A stretch of 64,000 nucleotides of DNA from Mesorhizobium sp. M8A.F.Ca.ET.218.01.1.1 (GCF_004791165.1 NZ_SRUZ01000009.1:1-64000), one strand, 5' to 3'. Positions 35,172 to 44,391 are shown, counted from the stretch's first letter. The notes: generated by a model not told the origin, from the sequence alone. A program made the numbers and translations.

Positions 35172-35962
35172 CAAACGCGACCGAAAACTTACGGCTCCCG
35201 GTCTTTCGCCTGGGGGGTTCGGGGCCGAACCTTCTGCTTCTCCACGGGTTCGGAGCTGACCGAATGACCTGGATAGCCAATCAGGACGCGCTCATGCAGT
35301 CGTATGCGGTTTTTAGCTGCGACCTGCCTGCGCATGGCGATCAACCGCCTGGCCGGACTGGCATGAAAATCTCGGAGATCGCCGACGAGCTGATTGACGC
35401 ACTCGCACGACGGAACGATCGCTTTGTCGTGGTGGGGCATTCACTGGGCGGCGCAATCGCCATCGAACTGGCAGCCCGCCGACCGGATTTGGTCGCCGGC
35501 CTGGGCCTAATCGCACCGGCGGGTCTGGGCAAAGAGGTCGATCGAGATTTTCTGAGCGAACTGCCTGAACTTAGCCAACTGGACCCTGCGTTGGCGCTAC
35601 TTCAGCGATTGGTCTCGCGCCCGCGCCTGATAACGCCACCGATCGCTCACCGGCTCCTCAATCACCTAGAACGACCTGGCGTTCGTGCCGCTCTCAGAGC
35701 CCTAGCTTCGGAGTTGAGCCATGTCGAGACCTCGATTGAACCCAATGTGGTCTCCATAGCCTTCAGCAGAATTCCGCGGATCGTTATTTGGGGAGAGGAC
35801 GACAGGATAAATCCGATCGACCGTCGGAAACTGTCGAGGTTCAACGCTCAAGTGCTGACTTTGCCGGATACAGGGCATCTTCCTCACGTTGAGACAAGTA
35901 GAGCCGTAAGCCGGTATCTTTGTGAATTCCTGAAGAGTGCCGCATTGGAATTGGGGGGATGA
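35168..35962 (+). CDS. Alpha/beta hydrolase, AcoC C-terminal-domain type
   Basis: Protein of 264 residues with the HGFGADRMTW oxyanion region, nucleophile elbow VVGHSLGG, the acid in WGEDDRI and the histidine in TGHLPHVE, so the catalytic triad is complete. The segment LIAPAGLGKEVDRDFL matches the hydrolase domain of the E2 at 62454 (LIAPAGLGLEID) and the AcoC family. In AcoC this domain is attached to the lipoyl domain; here it is a separate gene starting at a GTG overlapping the lipoyl gene. It presumably accepts the acyl group from the lipoyl arm. Confidence 0.85.
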   Translation: MTNATENLRLPVFRLGGSGPNLLLLHGFGADRMTWIANQDALMQSYAVFSCDLPAHGDQPPGRTGMKISEIADELIDALARRNDRFVVVGHSLGGAIAIELAARRPDLVAGLGLIAPAGLGKEVDRDFLSELPELSQLDPALALLQRLVSRPRLITPPIAHRLLNHLERPGVRAALRALASELSHVETSIEPNVVSIAFSRIPRIVIWGEDDRINPIDRRKLSRFNAQVLTLPDTGHLPHVETSRAVSRYLCEFLKSAALELGG

Positions 35963-35966
35963 GGTC

Positions 35967-36917
35967 ATGATCGTTGTCTGCGGTGATGCCTTGATTGACT
36001 TCATGCCGGTCGCGCTCCCGGAAGGTGGCAGCGGCTACATCCCTGTCTGTGGTGGATCCTGCTGCAACATCGCGACCGCGATTGGCAGGTTGGGCGGGAA
36101 AGTCGGATTCATGGGAGGGCTGTCCGAGGATTTTTTTGGCGCCATGCTGCTTCAGCAGTTCAACGAAGCGGGGACTGATCTTCGCTACGCAGCTCGCCTG
36201 CCTTTCGACACGACGCTGGCCTTTGTACGTCTGGGAAGCGACGAGCCTGAGTACGCGTTCTATGACAGCGACAGTGCGGCAAGGCACTGGACGCTGAAAC
36301 AGGCACCAGCCTTGGGGAGCGAGGTTGACGTCCTGCACATCGGTTCCGTCACGTTGATTCACCCCCCTGTCTCAAGCGCTTGCGAGTCGCTGTTCGAAGA
36401 CGAACAGGGTAAGCGCGTGCTATCAATCGATCCAAACTGCCGGCCCAGTCTGGCGCAGGATCCAGAGGCATATCGCCAGCGTCTCAATCGCCTCTGCGGT
36501 ATGGCTGACATCGTAAAGCTATCGGTGACGGATCTCGAGTTCATGCAGCCGGGTGTCAGGCCGCATTCGGCAGCGGAGAGTTGGCTTGCAAACCAGGCCA
36601 AGATCGTCCTCGTCAGCCGGGGTGCGGTGGGCGCAACGGTTTATCTTGGGGGTGGCAGAGTCGTTGAAGTTCCAGCACGCCCTGCAAGGGTTGTTGATAC
36701 CGTGGGAGCCGGAGACGCACTCATTGCAGGCTTTCTTACCCATCTGCAGCAGAGCGGCGACTTGAATCGCAATAGCATCGGTGCCTTGACGGATGACCGG
36801 GCTCGCAAAGCTCTCGAGTTTGCCGCACATGTTGCAAGTCTCGCCTGCGAGCATCGCGGAAGTGACCCGCCGTGGCGCAGAGAAATCAGCCTGGCTGGAT
36901 ACGACGAAGGCAGTTAA
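35967..36917 (+). CDS. PfkB-family carbohydrate kinase
   Basis: Ribokinase-fold kinase of 316 residues. It has the N-terminal GG signature region (CGGSCCNIATAIGRLGG) and the catalytic motif DTVGAGD at 244-250 with D250 as base. ICGDALIDF-type N-termini are common for fructokinase and 2-keto-3-deoxygluconate kinase relatives. The ATG at 35967 follows GGGGGG and GAGG and is 4 bp after the hydrolase stop. It probably phosphorylates the epimerised ketose or another pathway sugar. The exact substrate is not readable. Confidence 0.9.
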   Translation: MIVVCGDALIDFMPVALPEGGSGYIPVCGGSCCNIATAIGRLGGKVGFMGGLSEDFFGAMLLQQFNEAGTDLRYAARLPFDTTLAFVRLGSDEPEYAFYDSDSAARHWTLKQAPALGSEVDVLHIGSVTLIHPPVSSACESLFEDEQGKRVLSIDPNCRPSLAQDPEAYRQRLNRLCGMADIVKLSVTDLEFMQPGVRPHSAAESWLANQAKIVLVSRGAVGATVYLGGGRVVEVPARPARVVDTVGAGDALIAGFLTHLQQSGDLNRNSIGALTDDRARKALEFAAHVASLACEHRGSDPPWRREISLAGYDEGS

Positions 36918-37115
36918 ACGGGACCGGATGAGACGCCAAGCACCGCAAGCTATTGCGGAGGCTAGCCGTGCCAGTTAAGGGTGAAACGCCACGTCTAGAG
37001 ATGCTTTATTCGAATATCCGTGAATGGATTTGGACGCCGTTCTTATCGTGGGCGCAACGTTTATCCAAATTGGTAGGATGATGGGCTGCCGATAATTTTC
37101 GGAGGGGCGGATTGG

Positions 37116-38099
37116 ATGACTAAACTGACAAGGATGCCCCACACCAGCTTGCTGGACGCTGAAAGCCTCAGGTTGAAAGCAGCTTTTCTTTATTATAATC
37201 AGAAGCTTACGCAAAACGAAGTCGCCGCGAAACTTGGTGTCAGCCGCAGCACAATCGTTAAGCTCCTCGACGAGGCGCTGAAGCGGGGCGAAATCCAGAT
37301 CTGGGTGAAGCAGGCCGCAAGCGAGTTGGAGTTGGCATCCGAGCTGGAAGCCGCGCTCAATCTAGATGAAGTGATCGTCACGCCGCCGGCGAAAGATGTC
37401 GACGGAACAGCCCGGGCCGTCGGGCAAGCGCTGGGTCAATTTCTTTCCGACACCATTCCCAGCAATGCCACGATCGGGGTTGGCTGGGGACGAACACTCA
37501 GTGGCGCGCTTTCGAGTTTTCGCCCGCTGCGACGCGAAGGAGTAAAAATTGTGTCTCTGCTTGGAGGTACGGTGGAAGCCCAGCATGAAAACCCGATCGA
37601 TTTCACCTGGCAGCTCGCCAATCAACTCGGGGCGCAATGTTTTCTTTTGATGGCGCCGCTGCTGGTTGACTCTGCCGACACCAAGGAACGCCTAATCGAA
37701 AAGTGCGGCTTGAATCGGATCATGAAGCTGTCCGCCGATCTGGACATTGCACTGGTGAGCGTCGGTGATATCGGCATCCATTCAACATCGCTGTCGGTCG
37801 CATCCCTTGCGCCAGAGGAGTTGGAAACGCTCATCGGCAAGGGGGCAATGTGCGATGTTCTCTGCAATTTCCTGGATCGAGACGGCCGCACGGTGGACCA
37901 TCCGGTAAACGATCGGGTGATGTCGGTTGATCTCGATACAGTGAGACGCGCACGGCACGTGGTTATCGCATCGGGGGGAGAACAACGAGCCGCCGCAATC
38001 TTGGCAGCTATCAGGCGAATAGGCTGCAATACTTTGGTGACTGATGAAAGCGCTGCGCGTCAAATGCTCAGCTTGCTCAGAAGTCCGAGGGCTGATTAA
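37116..38099 (+). CDS. SorC-family transcriptional regulator
   Basis: Regulator of 327 residues with an N-terminal HTH (KAAFLYYNQKLTQNEVAAKL then GVSRSTIVKLLDEAL) and a SorC sugar-phosphate-binding domain (GVGWGRTLSGAL, VSLLGG, VASGGEQRAAAIL). GGAGGGG precedes the ATG at 37116. It closes the E1-lipoyl-hydrolase-kinase operon after a 198-bp gap in which I see no copy of the ACAAAT operator. It is the best candidate to bind the four operator sites at 32240, 32350, 43048 and 48085, with a phosphorylated pathway sugar as effector. Confidence 0.9.
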   Translation: MTKLTRMPHTSLLDAESLRLKAAFLYYNQKLTQNEVAAKLGVSRSTIVKLLDEALKRGEIQIWVKQAASELELASELEAALNLDEVIVTPPAKDVDGTARAVGQALGQFLSDTIPSNATIGVGWGRTLSGALSSFRPLRREGVKIVSLLGGTVEAQHENPIDFTWQLANQLGAQCFLLMAPLLVDSADTKERLIEKCGLNRIMKLSADLDIALVSVGDIGIHSTSLSVASLAPEELETLIGKGAMCDVLCNFLDRDGRTVDHPVNDRVMSVDLDTVRRARHVVIASGGEQRAAAILAAIRRIGCNTLVTDESAARQMLSLLRSPRAD

Positions 38100-38149
38100 T
38101 AACTTCCATCACCGTTTTTTCCAGTTCTCTGTCAACAACGACGGCTGGG

Positions 38150-38430
38150 CCGAATCGCTCCAAATCCACCATGACGGCGTGACCGACTATCTGGGCTTCC
38201 GGATGGCCGAGCTGCCGAGGTCCGTGCGCTGGATTCCCGCACGCCGGACCAGAACGCACTGGGCCTGCCGCTGCCGTGCGCCTCGGGATCGAGGGTTATC
38301 TTAAGGAGAAACAGGAAAGCAATGTCCCTACTTTGGCGCCGGGCGAGATCTGGTCCGCGGCCTGTAAGTCCGGCAGCCTCTCGGCCGACGTGGCCCAAAC
38401 ACTGAACGACAAGATGGATGCGTGCTTCGA
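38150..38430 (+). pseudogene. Remnant resembling the C-terminus of a sugar mutarotase (aldose-epimerase-like)
   Basis: Downstream of the SorC gene, plus-strand reading gives protein-like pieces in successive frames: NNDGWAESLQI, then PDQNALGLPLP, then GIEGYLKEKQE and VPTLAPGEIW. Such wording resembles the end of galactose-mutarotase-fold proteins, but at least one frameshift and no start are present. The assignment is tentative. It may be what is left of a former fourth enzyme of the sugar pathway. Confidence 0.3.
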
Positions 38431-38518
38431 TCGCAAAGGTGTCAAAGTGGTTCGGCGCTCCGCGCGCCTGAAAAGCGACTTTCTGGAGCAGGACTCAACG
38501 AGCCGGAACGCACTTTTC

Positions 38519-39631
38519 CTAAATGTTCATGTGGACCTTAGAGCTGTCGTCGGCTTGGGCGTGTGTAAGGATCCGTTGGCCCTCACCGTCGAAGATGTGG
38601 CATCTCGCGGGTGGAGGCGTCAGGAAAATAGTGTCACCAGCGCGGAACGAACGCTCGCCCACGCCCCGAACAATAAGTGTACCGACACTGGCTACATCAA
38701 CGTAAAGAAACGTGTCACTGCCAAGTTGTTCTTCGAGCGAGACAACACCGCGCCAAAACCCGGCATTGGCGGAATACGCGATATGCTCCGGTCGAACACC
38801 GAGCAGTGATGGTGCCTTTCCTGCTGGGGTTGCTCTCAGTTTCTCAATGGCGAGATGGTTTCCATCGCCGAAAAAAAGGCCGGTCTCGTCCGTCGTGACG
38901 ACATCGACAAAGTTCATTCTCGGCGAACCGATGAAGCTTGCGACAAAGGTGTTTGCCGGGCGATCATAGATTTCCAGCGGCGTTGCAAATTGCTCAACAC
39001 GGCCGTGGTTCAAGACCACTATCTTGTCGGCCATCGTCATAGCTTCAACTTGATCGTGCGTGACATAGATCATCGTAGTTTTCAATGTTTTGCGCAGCTT
39101 GAAAAGCTCAAGCCGCATTTGTACGCGCAAGGCTGCGTCGAGATTAGACAAGGGCTCGTCGAAAAGGAACGCGGTCGGATTGCGAACGATGGCACGACCG
39201 ATTGCGACGCGCTGGCGCTGGCCCCCCGAAAGTTCACGCGGTTTTCGATCAAGATAGTCAGAAAGTGCCAGGATGCGTGCGGCATCCGCGACCTTTGTGT
39301 GGATGACGTCTTTTGATTCGCCGGCGATTTTGAGGCCAAACGCAATATTGTCACGCACGCTGATATGGGGAAATAGCGCGTAAGATTGAAACACCATTGC
39401 CAGCTTGCGCTCGGATGGCCGGACGTGGCTCACATCCCGTCCGTCAATATAGATGGCGCCTTCACTGAGATCCTCCAGGCCAGTAATCACGCGCAACAGC
39501 GTTGACTTGCCGCAGCCGGACGGCCCCACAAAGACGGCGAATTGACCATCCTCTATATCGAGGCTGACATGGTCGATAGCTGTGTAGTCGCCGAAGCGTT
39601 TTACAGCGCGATCAATCGTGATCTGGCCCAT
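38519..39631 (-). CDS. Sugar ABC transporter ATPase (UgpC/MalK family)
   Basis: ATPase of 370 residues. Walker A GPSGCGKST is near residue 36, the signature LSGGQRQRVAIGRAI near 134, Walker B FLFDEPLSNLD near 155, and a C-terminal TOBE regulatory domain follows. GAGGAG precedes the ATG. It is the last gene of the operon SBP-MalF-MalG-MalK on the minus strand. Its 3-prime end lies next to the decayed mutarotase-like segment. Confidence 0.92.
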   Translation of the reverse strand: MGQITIDRAVKRFGDYTAIDHVSLDIEDGQFAVFVGPSGCGKSTLLRVITGLEDLSEGAIYIDGRDVSHVRPSERKLAMVFQSYALFPHISVRDNIAFGLKIAGESKDVIHTKVADAARILALSDYLDRKPRELSGGQRQRVAIGRAIVRNPTAFLFDEPLSNLDAALRVQMRLELFKLRKTLKTTMIYVTHDQVEAMTMADKIVVLNHGRVEQFATPLEIYDRPANTFVASFIGSPRMNFVDVVTTDETGLFFGDGNHLAIEKLRATPAGKAPSLLGVRPEHIAYSANAGFWRGVVSLEEQLGSDTFLYVDVASVGTLIVRGVGERSFRAGDTIFLTPPPARCHIFDGEGQRILTHAQADDSSKVHMNI

Positions 39632-39650
39632 GAAATCTCCTCTAATGCGA

Positions 39651-40472
39651 TCAGTCTTTGACCGCGCCCATCGTGAGGCCCGATACGATGTGCCTTTGCA
39701 TGAGCAGGGTGAAGATGATCGGCGGAATTGCCTGAATTACCGAAGACGCCGCGATCATCTCCCAAAAAGTCATGCTGTTGGTGACGAAGGACGAGATAAC
39801 GACCGGAAACGTCTTTGCGGCGCGAGTTGTCAGAAACAGGGCCAAGAGCAGCTCGTTCCATGCAAAAATGAACACGAAGGTAGCCACTGTCGCGATGCCG
39901 CTACGGGTTAGCGGAAGGGCTACCTTGGTGAAAATCTGCGCCCAGGAGCATCCCTCGAGCATGGCTGCTTCAATCGTCTCGCGCGGCACGCGCCGGAAGA
40001 ACGACATGCTGACCCACACGGCAAAGGGAATATTGAAACCGGCATAGACGACTATCAGGGCCCACACGGTGTCGAGCAAGCCTATGGTGTTGAAGATTAT
40101 ATAGAGCGGCACCCCGGCCGCGATCGGCGGCATCATACGAGTGGACAGGATCCAGTCTGCCAGGAACTCGCGGCCGCGAAACTTGAAATTCACCAAACCA
40201 AACGCAGCGGGCAACGACAGCACCATGCACAGGAGCGTCGCACCAAGGGTGACGATGATGGAATTGACGAGAAAGACCCAATTCTGCGAAAGCAGCTTCG
40301 TATAGTTGTCGACGTAAGTGAAATCGGGAATCCATCGCGGCGGCAGAGAGAATATGCCTTCTATGCTCTTGAAGCTGGCCAGGAACATCCAGGCCATGGG
40401 CGCTACGAAGGCCACAGCCACGAGAATGCCGGCAGGCAGCGCGAGCCGGTGTGGATGCGTGCCCCTATTCAC
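39651..40472 (-). CDS. Sugar ABC transporter permease (MalG/UgpE family)
   Basis: Inner-membrane protein of 273 residues, six predicted membrane segments, with the EAA loop EAAMLEGCSWAQIFTKVALPL. The start is a GTG at 40472 with AGGAGGG 6 nt upstream, overlapping the previous permease stop by 8 bp. It partners the MalF-type permease at 40465 and lies 19 bp before the ATPase gene. Confidence 0.91.
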   Translation of the reverse strand: MNRGTHPHRLALPAGILVAVAFVAPMAWMFLASFKSIEGIFSLPPRWIPDFTYVDNYTKLLSQNWVFLVNSIIVTLGATLLCMVLSLPAAFGLVNFKFRGREFLADWILSTRMMPPIAAGVPLYIIFNTIGLLDTVWALIVVYAGFNIPFAVWVSMSFFRRVPRETIEAAMLEGCSWAQIFTKVALPLTRSGIATVATFVFIFAWNELLLALFLTTRAAKTFPVVISSFVTNSMTFWEMIAASSVIQAIPPIIFTLLMQRHIVSGLTMGAVKD

Positions 40473-41391
40473 CTTCAGCCCTCCTGAGATAGCCGGCAGC
40501 GAAGGTCGTGATGACGATGCTCATGGCCAGGATGACAACTGCCGCGGCCGATCCGTAACCGATTTGAAAATATTGATAGTCCTGCTTGTAGGCAAAGAGC
40601 GTAACGACTTCAGTCGACGCGCCAGGCCCACCACGGGTGGTGACATAGACAATGTCGAAAAAACGAAGGTTGTCGATGACACGCAGGATAACGCCAACCA
40701 GCACGACACTTTTGATGGCGGGGATCTCGATGGCCCTGGCAACGTGCCACCATCTTGCCCCTTCAACCTCTGCGGCCTCGTAATGTTCGGTCGGGATCGA
40801 CATCAGCCCGGCCAGCATCAGCAGCATCATGAACGGTGTCCATTGCCAGCTATTGATCAGACTGATGGTAAAGAGAGCAAAAGTCTGATCGCTGAGCCAA
40901 CCTGGCGGCGGCAGCCCTGCCCCCTTGATCAGGTAGTTGGCGATACCCAAAGTCGGATTAAGAATGTAGGAGAAGATCAACCCAATGCAGATTGGAGTGA
41001 TCATCATCGGCAAGATCGAGAGGGAGCGGAGAATGCCGCCAGCTCGGCTGAATCTCAGCGCGAAGAAGATCTTTGCAGCGAGGAACCCGAAGATTATCTC
41101 GATGACGATAGATATGCCGGTGATAATTCCTATGTTTAGGCAAGCGTGAAGGAAGAGGGAATCGGTAAGAAGATTAGCATAGTTGTCGAAGCCGACAAAA
41201 ACCTTTCTGTCCATCCGCGTCAGCTTCACTTGATATAGGCTGAGGTAGAGCGAATAGAGGAAAGGGAAAACTGTCAGCAAGAAAAGATAGGCCACGGCCG
41301 GCGTTAGAAAGATCAAACGCTCGCGGCTTTCGCGGTCCCATTGGCTCTTCGGTCGGGAGCCCGGGATACTGTCGACCACGCTAAATCTCAT
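40465..41391 (-). CDS. Sugar ABC transporter permease (MalF/UgpA family)
   Basis: Inner-membrane protein of 308 residues. A hydrophilic N-terminus precedes RLIFLTPAVAYLFLLTVFPF, the usual first membrane span. The EAA loop is in EAAEVEGARWWHVARAIEIP, and TTRGGPGASTEVVTLFAY is typical of the family. It follows the binding-protein gene after 110 bp containing a hairpin. With the MalG-type partner it forms the heterodimeric channel. Confidence 0.91.
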   Translation of the reverse strand: MRFSVVDSIPGSRPKSQWDRESRERLIFLTPAVAYLFLLTVFPFLYSLYLSLYQVKLTRMDRKVFVGFDNYANLLTDSLFLHACLNIGIITGISIVIEIIFGFLAAKIFFALRFSRAGGILRSLSILPMMITPICIGLIFSYILNPTLGIANYLIKGAGLPPPGWLSDQTFALFTISLINSWQWTPFMMLLMLAGLMSIPTEHYEAAEVEGARWWHVARAIEIPAIKSVVLVGVILRVIDNLRFFDIVYVTTRGGPGASTEVVTLFAYKQDYQYFQIGYGSAAAVVILAMSIVITTFAAGYLRRAEGE

Positions 41392-41462
41392 CGCTCGGTT
41401 CGTCTCATTCTGTACACTTTACGGCGGCCGAACGCCGGCATTCGAGATTGAAGGGCTGCGGA

Positions 41463-41489
41463 GCGGGCGGTAGGATGACGACCGCCCGC
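41463..41489 (-). terminator. Stem-loop after binding-protein gene (9-bp stem)
   Basis: GCGGGCGGT at 41463-41471 pairs with ACCGCCCGC at 41481-41489, 12 nt after the binding-protein stop. It lies inside the operon, without a U-tract, and fits an mRNA-stabilising or partial attenuator hairpin. Confidence 0.55.
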
Positions 41490-41501
41490 GTGGACGGAAC
41501 G

Positions 41502-42836
41502 CTATTTGATGTAGCCTGCATCTTTGAGCAGCTTGGTGACATCACCGTTCGCTTTGTCCATCGCCTCTTGTGCGGTCGCTTCGCCGATGATGGCGCGATT
41601 GACCTGGAGGCCGATCGCGTCAATCATCTCGAAAGTCAGCGCGTGACGCGGGCGGCCTTCCATCCAAGCCTTTTTTGCGGCCTCGTAGAGCGTGGGCACC
41701 CAAGGCTGAGCTTTCTGGACCTCGGGGTCCTGGAAGGCAGAGTGGCGGGACGGCGGCGCTCCGGCCAGCACTGCTGCCTTGTGAACTTCGGGGCTGGCGT
41801 ACCAGCGCATGAAGTCCCAAGCCGCCTCCTTGCGCGTGCTGTACTTGTTCAAGCACATGATCCAACCGCCGACTGGGGGGATGGACTCCTTGCCTTCGGC
41901 GTGGGGCATCATCGCGACGTCCCACTTGCCGGCGACCTTGGATATTTTGGGGTCATTAAGCCCCGGCGTTTGCACGGACCAGGCGTTGATCATTGCAACA
42001 TTGCCCTGTGCGAACGCATTGTAACGCTCATCCCAGGCAAACTGCTCCACGCCCGGCGGTCCATACGCCACCATGTCTTTCATGAACTGCACAATCGACA
42101 CGGATTCCGACGAGTTCAGCAGCGGCGTCTGGTCCGCGTAAGCAGCGGGCGAGCCCGGAAAGTTGCTCACCCAGGGCTTGCCACCGGCGGAATAGACCCA
42201 TTCAAAATACTGCTGACCGGCCGCGGCGCCTCTCTGGTCGTTCATGGCGTAGCCCGTGACGCCAGGAAAGTCCTTGTTGTTGGTGAAGAACTTTGCGTCC
42301 TCCATTGTCTCCTTGAGAGTGGTCGGTGGCTTCAGCCCAGCTTTGTCGAAGAGGTCCTTGCGGTAGTGAACCATCTGCCAATAGGCTGCGACTGGCAGGC
42401 ACAGCTTTTTATCTCCCCACATCGCCTGACCGGCGAAGGACTCGACATAATCGTCCCAGGCAATGATCTTGGGATCCGTGTCGCTCCAGATGTCCTGCAC
42501 CGGATCGATGCAGCCGGCGTCTGCGAATTCACCAAGCCAGATGCCATCGATGAAGAGAACATCGTACTGGCTGTCTTTTTGCGAGCACGCGAGAATTTCC
42601 TTCTGGTGCAGCGGATCGTAGCCGAACCCGTCGGTAGTGACCTTGGCACCCGTGAGAGCCTCGAATTGGGGCGACATTTTCCGGACCGCATCGATGAATG
42701 GGTCCTGGATCGACATGATGTTCACGGCCTCGCCGTCATGCTTGCTCAGGATCGACCCCCAGTCCGTTTGGGCCAGTCCTGGCGAGGCGGCGAGCGAAAT
42801 GGCAGCAGCGGACGCAACCAACAAGATTTTCTTCAT
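41502..42836 (-). CDS. Sugar ABC transporter substrate-binding protein (family 1)
   Basis: Periplasmic protein of 444 residues. The signal peptide MKKILLVASAAAISLAASPGLAQ (written here in full only as residues 1-23) fits Sec export with cleavage near AQ. Later family 1 landmarks include DVLFIDGIWLGEFADAGCID and WSVQTPGLNDPK. GGGAGGG precedes the ATG at 42836; the longer frame from 42965 has no ribosome site. First gene of its operon, 212 bp downstream of operator site C. The ligand is unknown but likely shared with or related to that of the neighbouring importer. Confidence 0.9.
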   Translation of the reverse strand: MKKILLVASAAAISLAASPGLAQTDWGSILSKHDGEAVNIMSIQDPFIDAVRKMSPQFEALTGAKVTTDGFGYDPLHQKEILACSQKDSQYDVLFIDGIWLGEFADAGCIDPVQDIWSDTDPKIIAWDDYVESFAGQAMWGDKKLCLPVAAYWQMVHYRKDLFDKAGLKPPTTLKETMEDAKFFTNNKDFPGVTGYAMNDQRGAAAGQQYFEWVYSAGGKPWVSNFPGSPAAYADQTPLLNSSESVSIVQFMKDMVAYGPPGVEQFAWDERYNAFAQGNVAMINAWSVQTPGLNDPKISKVAGKWDVAMMPHAEGKESIPPVGGWIMCLNKYSTRKEAAWDFMRWYASPEVHKAAVLAGAPPSRHSAFQDPEVQKAQPWVPTLYEAAKKAWMEGRPRHALTFEMIDAIGLQVNRAIIGEATAQEAMDKANGDVTKLLKDAGYIK

Positions 42837-43283
42837 GCGAACCCTCCCAGCGAGCGCGATGAGACCACGCTCTGCGAACGGCGCTCCCGCGTTCAGACAG
42901 AGTTCCCCTGCGCAGCTTCGCCACGTCAGGTGGACGGCAAGACAATCAGAACCGGTCCGGATCAACGCATGCGACCCAGTTGTCGAACATCACCTCCACG
43001 AAGGCTTTCAGGCAGTTCAGTCCTTAACATACACCACAAGGCTAACACAAATAGATATTAAAAAATACATTTGTTGCCGGCTAGGCTTTCAGATTTTATG
43101 GGGAATTTTTCAAAAACGGGCATGGGCAATATTGCCTGCACACACATTTGTGAAACAATCATTCAATTGTAAATTCCTTTGACTCCTGTGCATTTCGCAT
43201 GGACGGCACGGCTGAGCCCTGCAGAAAGCCGCCGAGTAGTCCCCGCGAGCGGGTACCGGTCTTGGATAGCAAGCGTATGATCG
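42837..43283. promoter_or_regulatory. Promoter region of the SBP-MalFGK operon
   Basis: This 447-bp interval carries operator site C at 43048-43073. A partly similar half-site lies at 43144-43160 (ACACATTTGTGAAACAA, compare the right half of site A). The long leader between site C and the start codon (212 bp) holds no frame I would call. Confidence 0.5.
43048..43073. promoter_or_regulatory. Operator site C: CAAAT-N16-ATTTG
   Basis: CAAAT at 43048-43052 and ATTTG at 43069-43073. Left flank AACACAAATAGAT and right flank AAATACATTTG agree with sites A, B and D. It is upstream of the binding-protein gene at 42836. Confidence 0.68.
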
Positions 43284-44369
43284 TCAGCTGATGGCGCTGC
43301 CATCGGCGGGATCAAAGAAATGGGTCTTCAACCAATCCCATTTGACTGAGAGTTGCGTTCCCGGCTTCGGCCGCACATGCGCTTCGAGCTTGGCAGTGAA
43401 TTTCGACTGCCCAATCCTGCCGATCGCCAAGGTGTGCGGCCCCAAAGGTTCGATCGCATCGACGATGAAACCTTCGGCGCCGCCTTGGCCTTCGGAACTG
43501 TCATCGGGACGAATGCCAAAAATCACCGTCTGGCCAGCAAACCGGGCAAGACTTGACCTGGCGACAAGTTCCGGCAGCTCTCGAAGAGAACCGTCGGGAA
43601 GTTTGAGCGCCAACGAGCCCGACGCCATGGCCACTTCCACTTCGAGAAAATTCATGCTTGGCGTGCCGATGAAACCGGCAACGAACAGGTTGGCAGGGCG
43701 CTCGTAGAGTTCAATCGGATCACTCGCCTGCTCGACCCGACCGCCATTCATCAAGACGACGCGGTCGGCCATGGTCATGGCTTCGACCTGATCGTGTGTG
43801 ACATAGATCGCCGTCGCCCCGAGTCGCCGCTGCAACTGCTTGATCTCCGTGCGCATGTCGACGCGGAGTTTGGCGTCAAGGTTCGAAAGTGGCTCATCGA
43901 ATAGAAAAACCTCTGGATTGCGGACGATGGCGCGGCCGATCGCGACCCGCTGCCGCTGGCCGCCGGAAAGGTGCCGAGGCTTGCGCTCGAGGTAGGGCGT
44001 CAGCCCAAGCAGTTCGCTTGCCTCTGTCACGCGGCGACGTATGCTTTCAGGATTTTCGCGCCGAACCTTCATTCCATAGGCGATATTGTCGTAGGTCGAC
44101 ATATGCGGATAGAGCGCATAATTCTGGAACACCATGGCGCAGTTGCGCAGGCCAGGCCGAACGTCGGTCACATCGCGGCCGGCGATGGTGATACGGCCAG
44201 AACTTCCCTGTTCGAGCCCCGCGATCATCCGCAATGTTGTCGTTTTGCCGCATCCCGATGGTCCAACCAGCACGACGAACTCGCCCTTGTCTATTCTGAG
44301 GTCCAGCGGTGGTATGACTTGGAGGCTGCCAAACGATTTGGCGACGCCTTCCAGCGTGACATGAGACAT
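43284..44369 (-). CDS. Sugar ABC transporter ATPase (UgpC/MalK family), second importer
   Basis: ATPase of 361 residues with Walker A GPSGCGKTT near residue 37, the signature LSGGQRQRVAIGRAI, Walker B FLFDEPLSNLDAKLR and a C-terminal TOBE domain. It ends the operon MalF-MalG-SBP-MalK. A 54-bp gap with a hairpin separates it from the binding-protein gene. Similar to, but clearly distinct from, the ATPase at 38519. Confidence 0.92.
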   Translation of the reverse strand: MSHVTLEGVAKSFGSLQVIPPLDLRIDKGEFVVLVGPSGCGKTTTLRMIAGLEQGSSGRITIAGRDVTDVRPGLRNCAMVFQNYALYPHMSTYDNIAYGMKVRRENPESIRRRVTEASELLGLTPYLERKPRHLSGGQRQRVAIGRAIVRNPEVFLFDEPLSNLDAKLRVDMRTEIKQLQRRLGATAIYVTHDQVEAMTMADRVVLMNGGRVEQASDPIELYERPANLFVAGFIGTPSMNFLEVEVAMASGSLALKLPDGSLRELPELVARSSLARFAGQTVIFGIRPDDSSEGQGGAEGFIVDAIEPLGPHTLAIGRIGQSKFTAKLEAHVRPKPGTQLSVKWDWLKTHFFDPADGSAIS

Positions 44370-44391
44370 GCTTGAGATCTCCTCGGGAGAG

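Noticed and set aside
41448..43061. Long plus-strand frame of 537 codons
   Set aside because: It lies antisense to the binding-protein gene at 41502, has no ribosome site and no family features; it is a shadow of high third-position GC.
43144..43170. Fifth copy of the ACAAAT operator
   Set aside because: Only the right half (ACACATTTGTGAAACAA) resembles site A; the left half at the required spacing is not conserved, so it is noted only within the promoter region.
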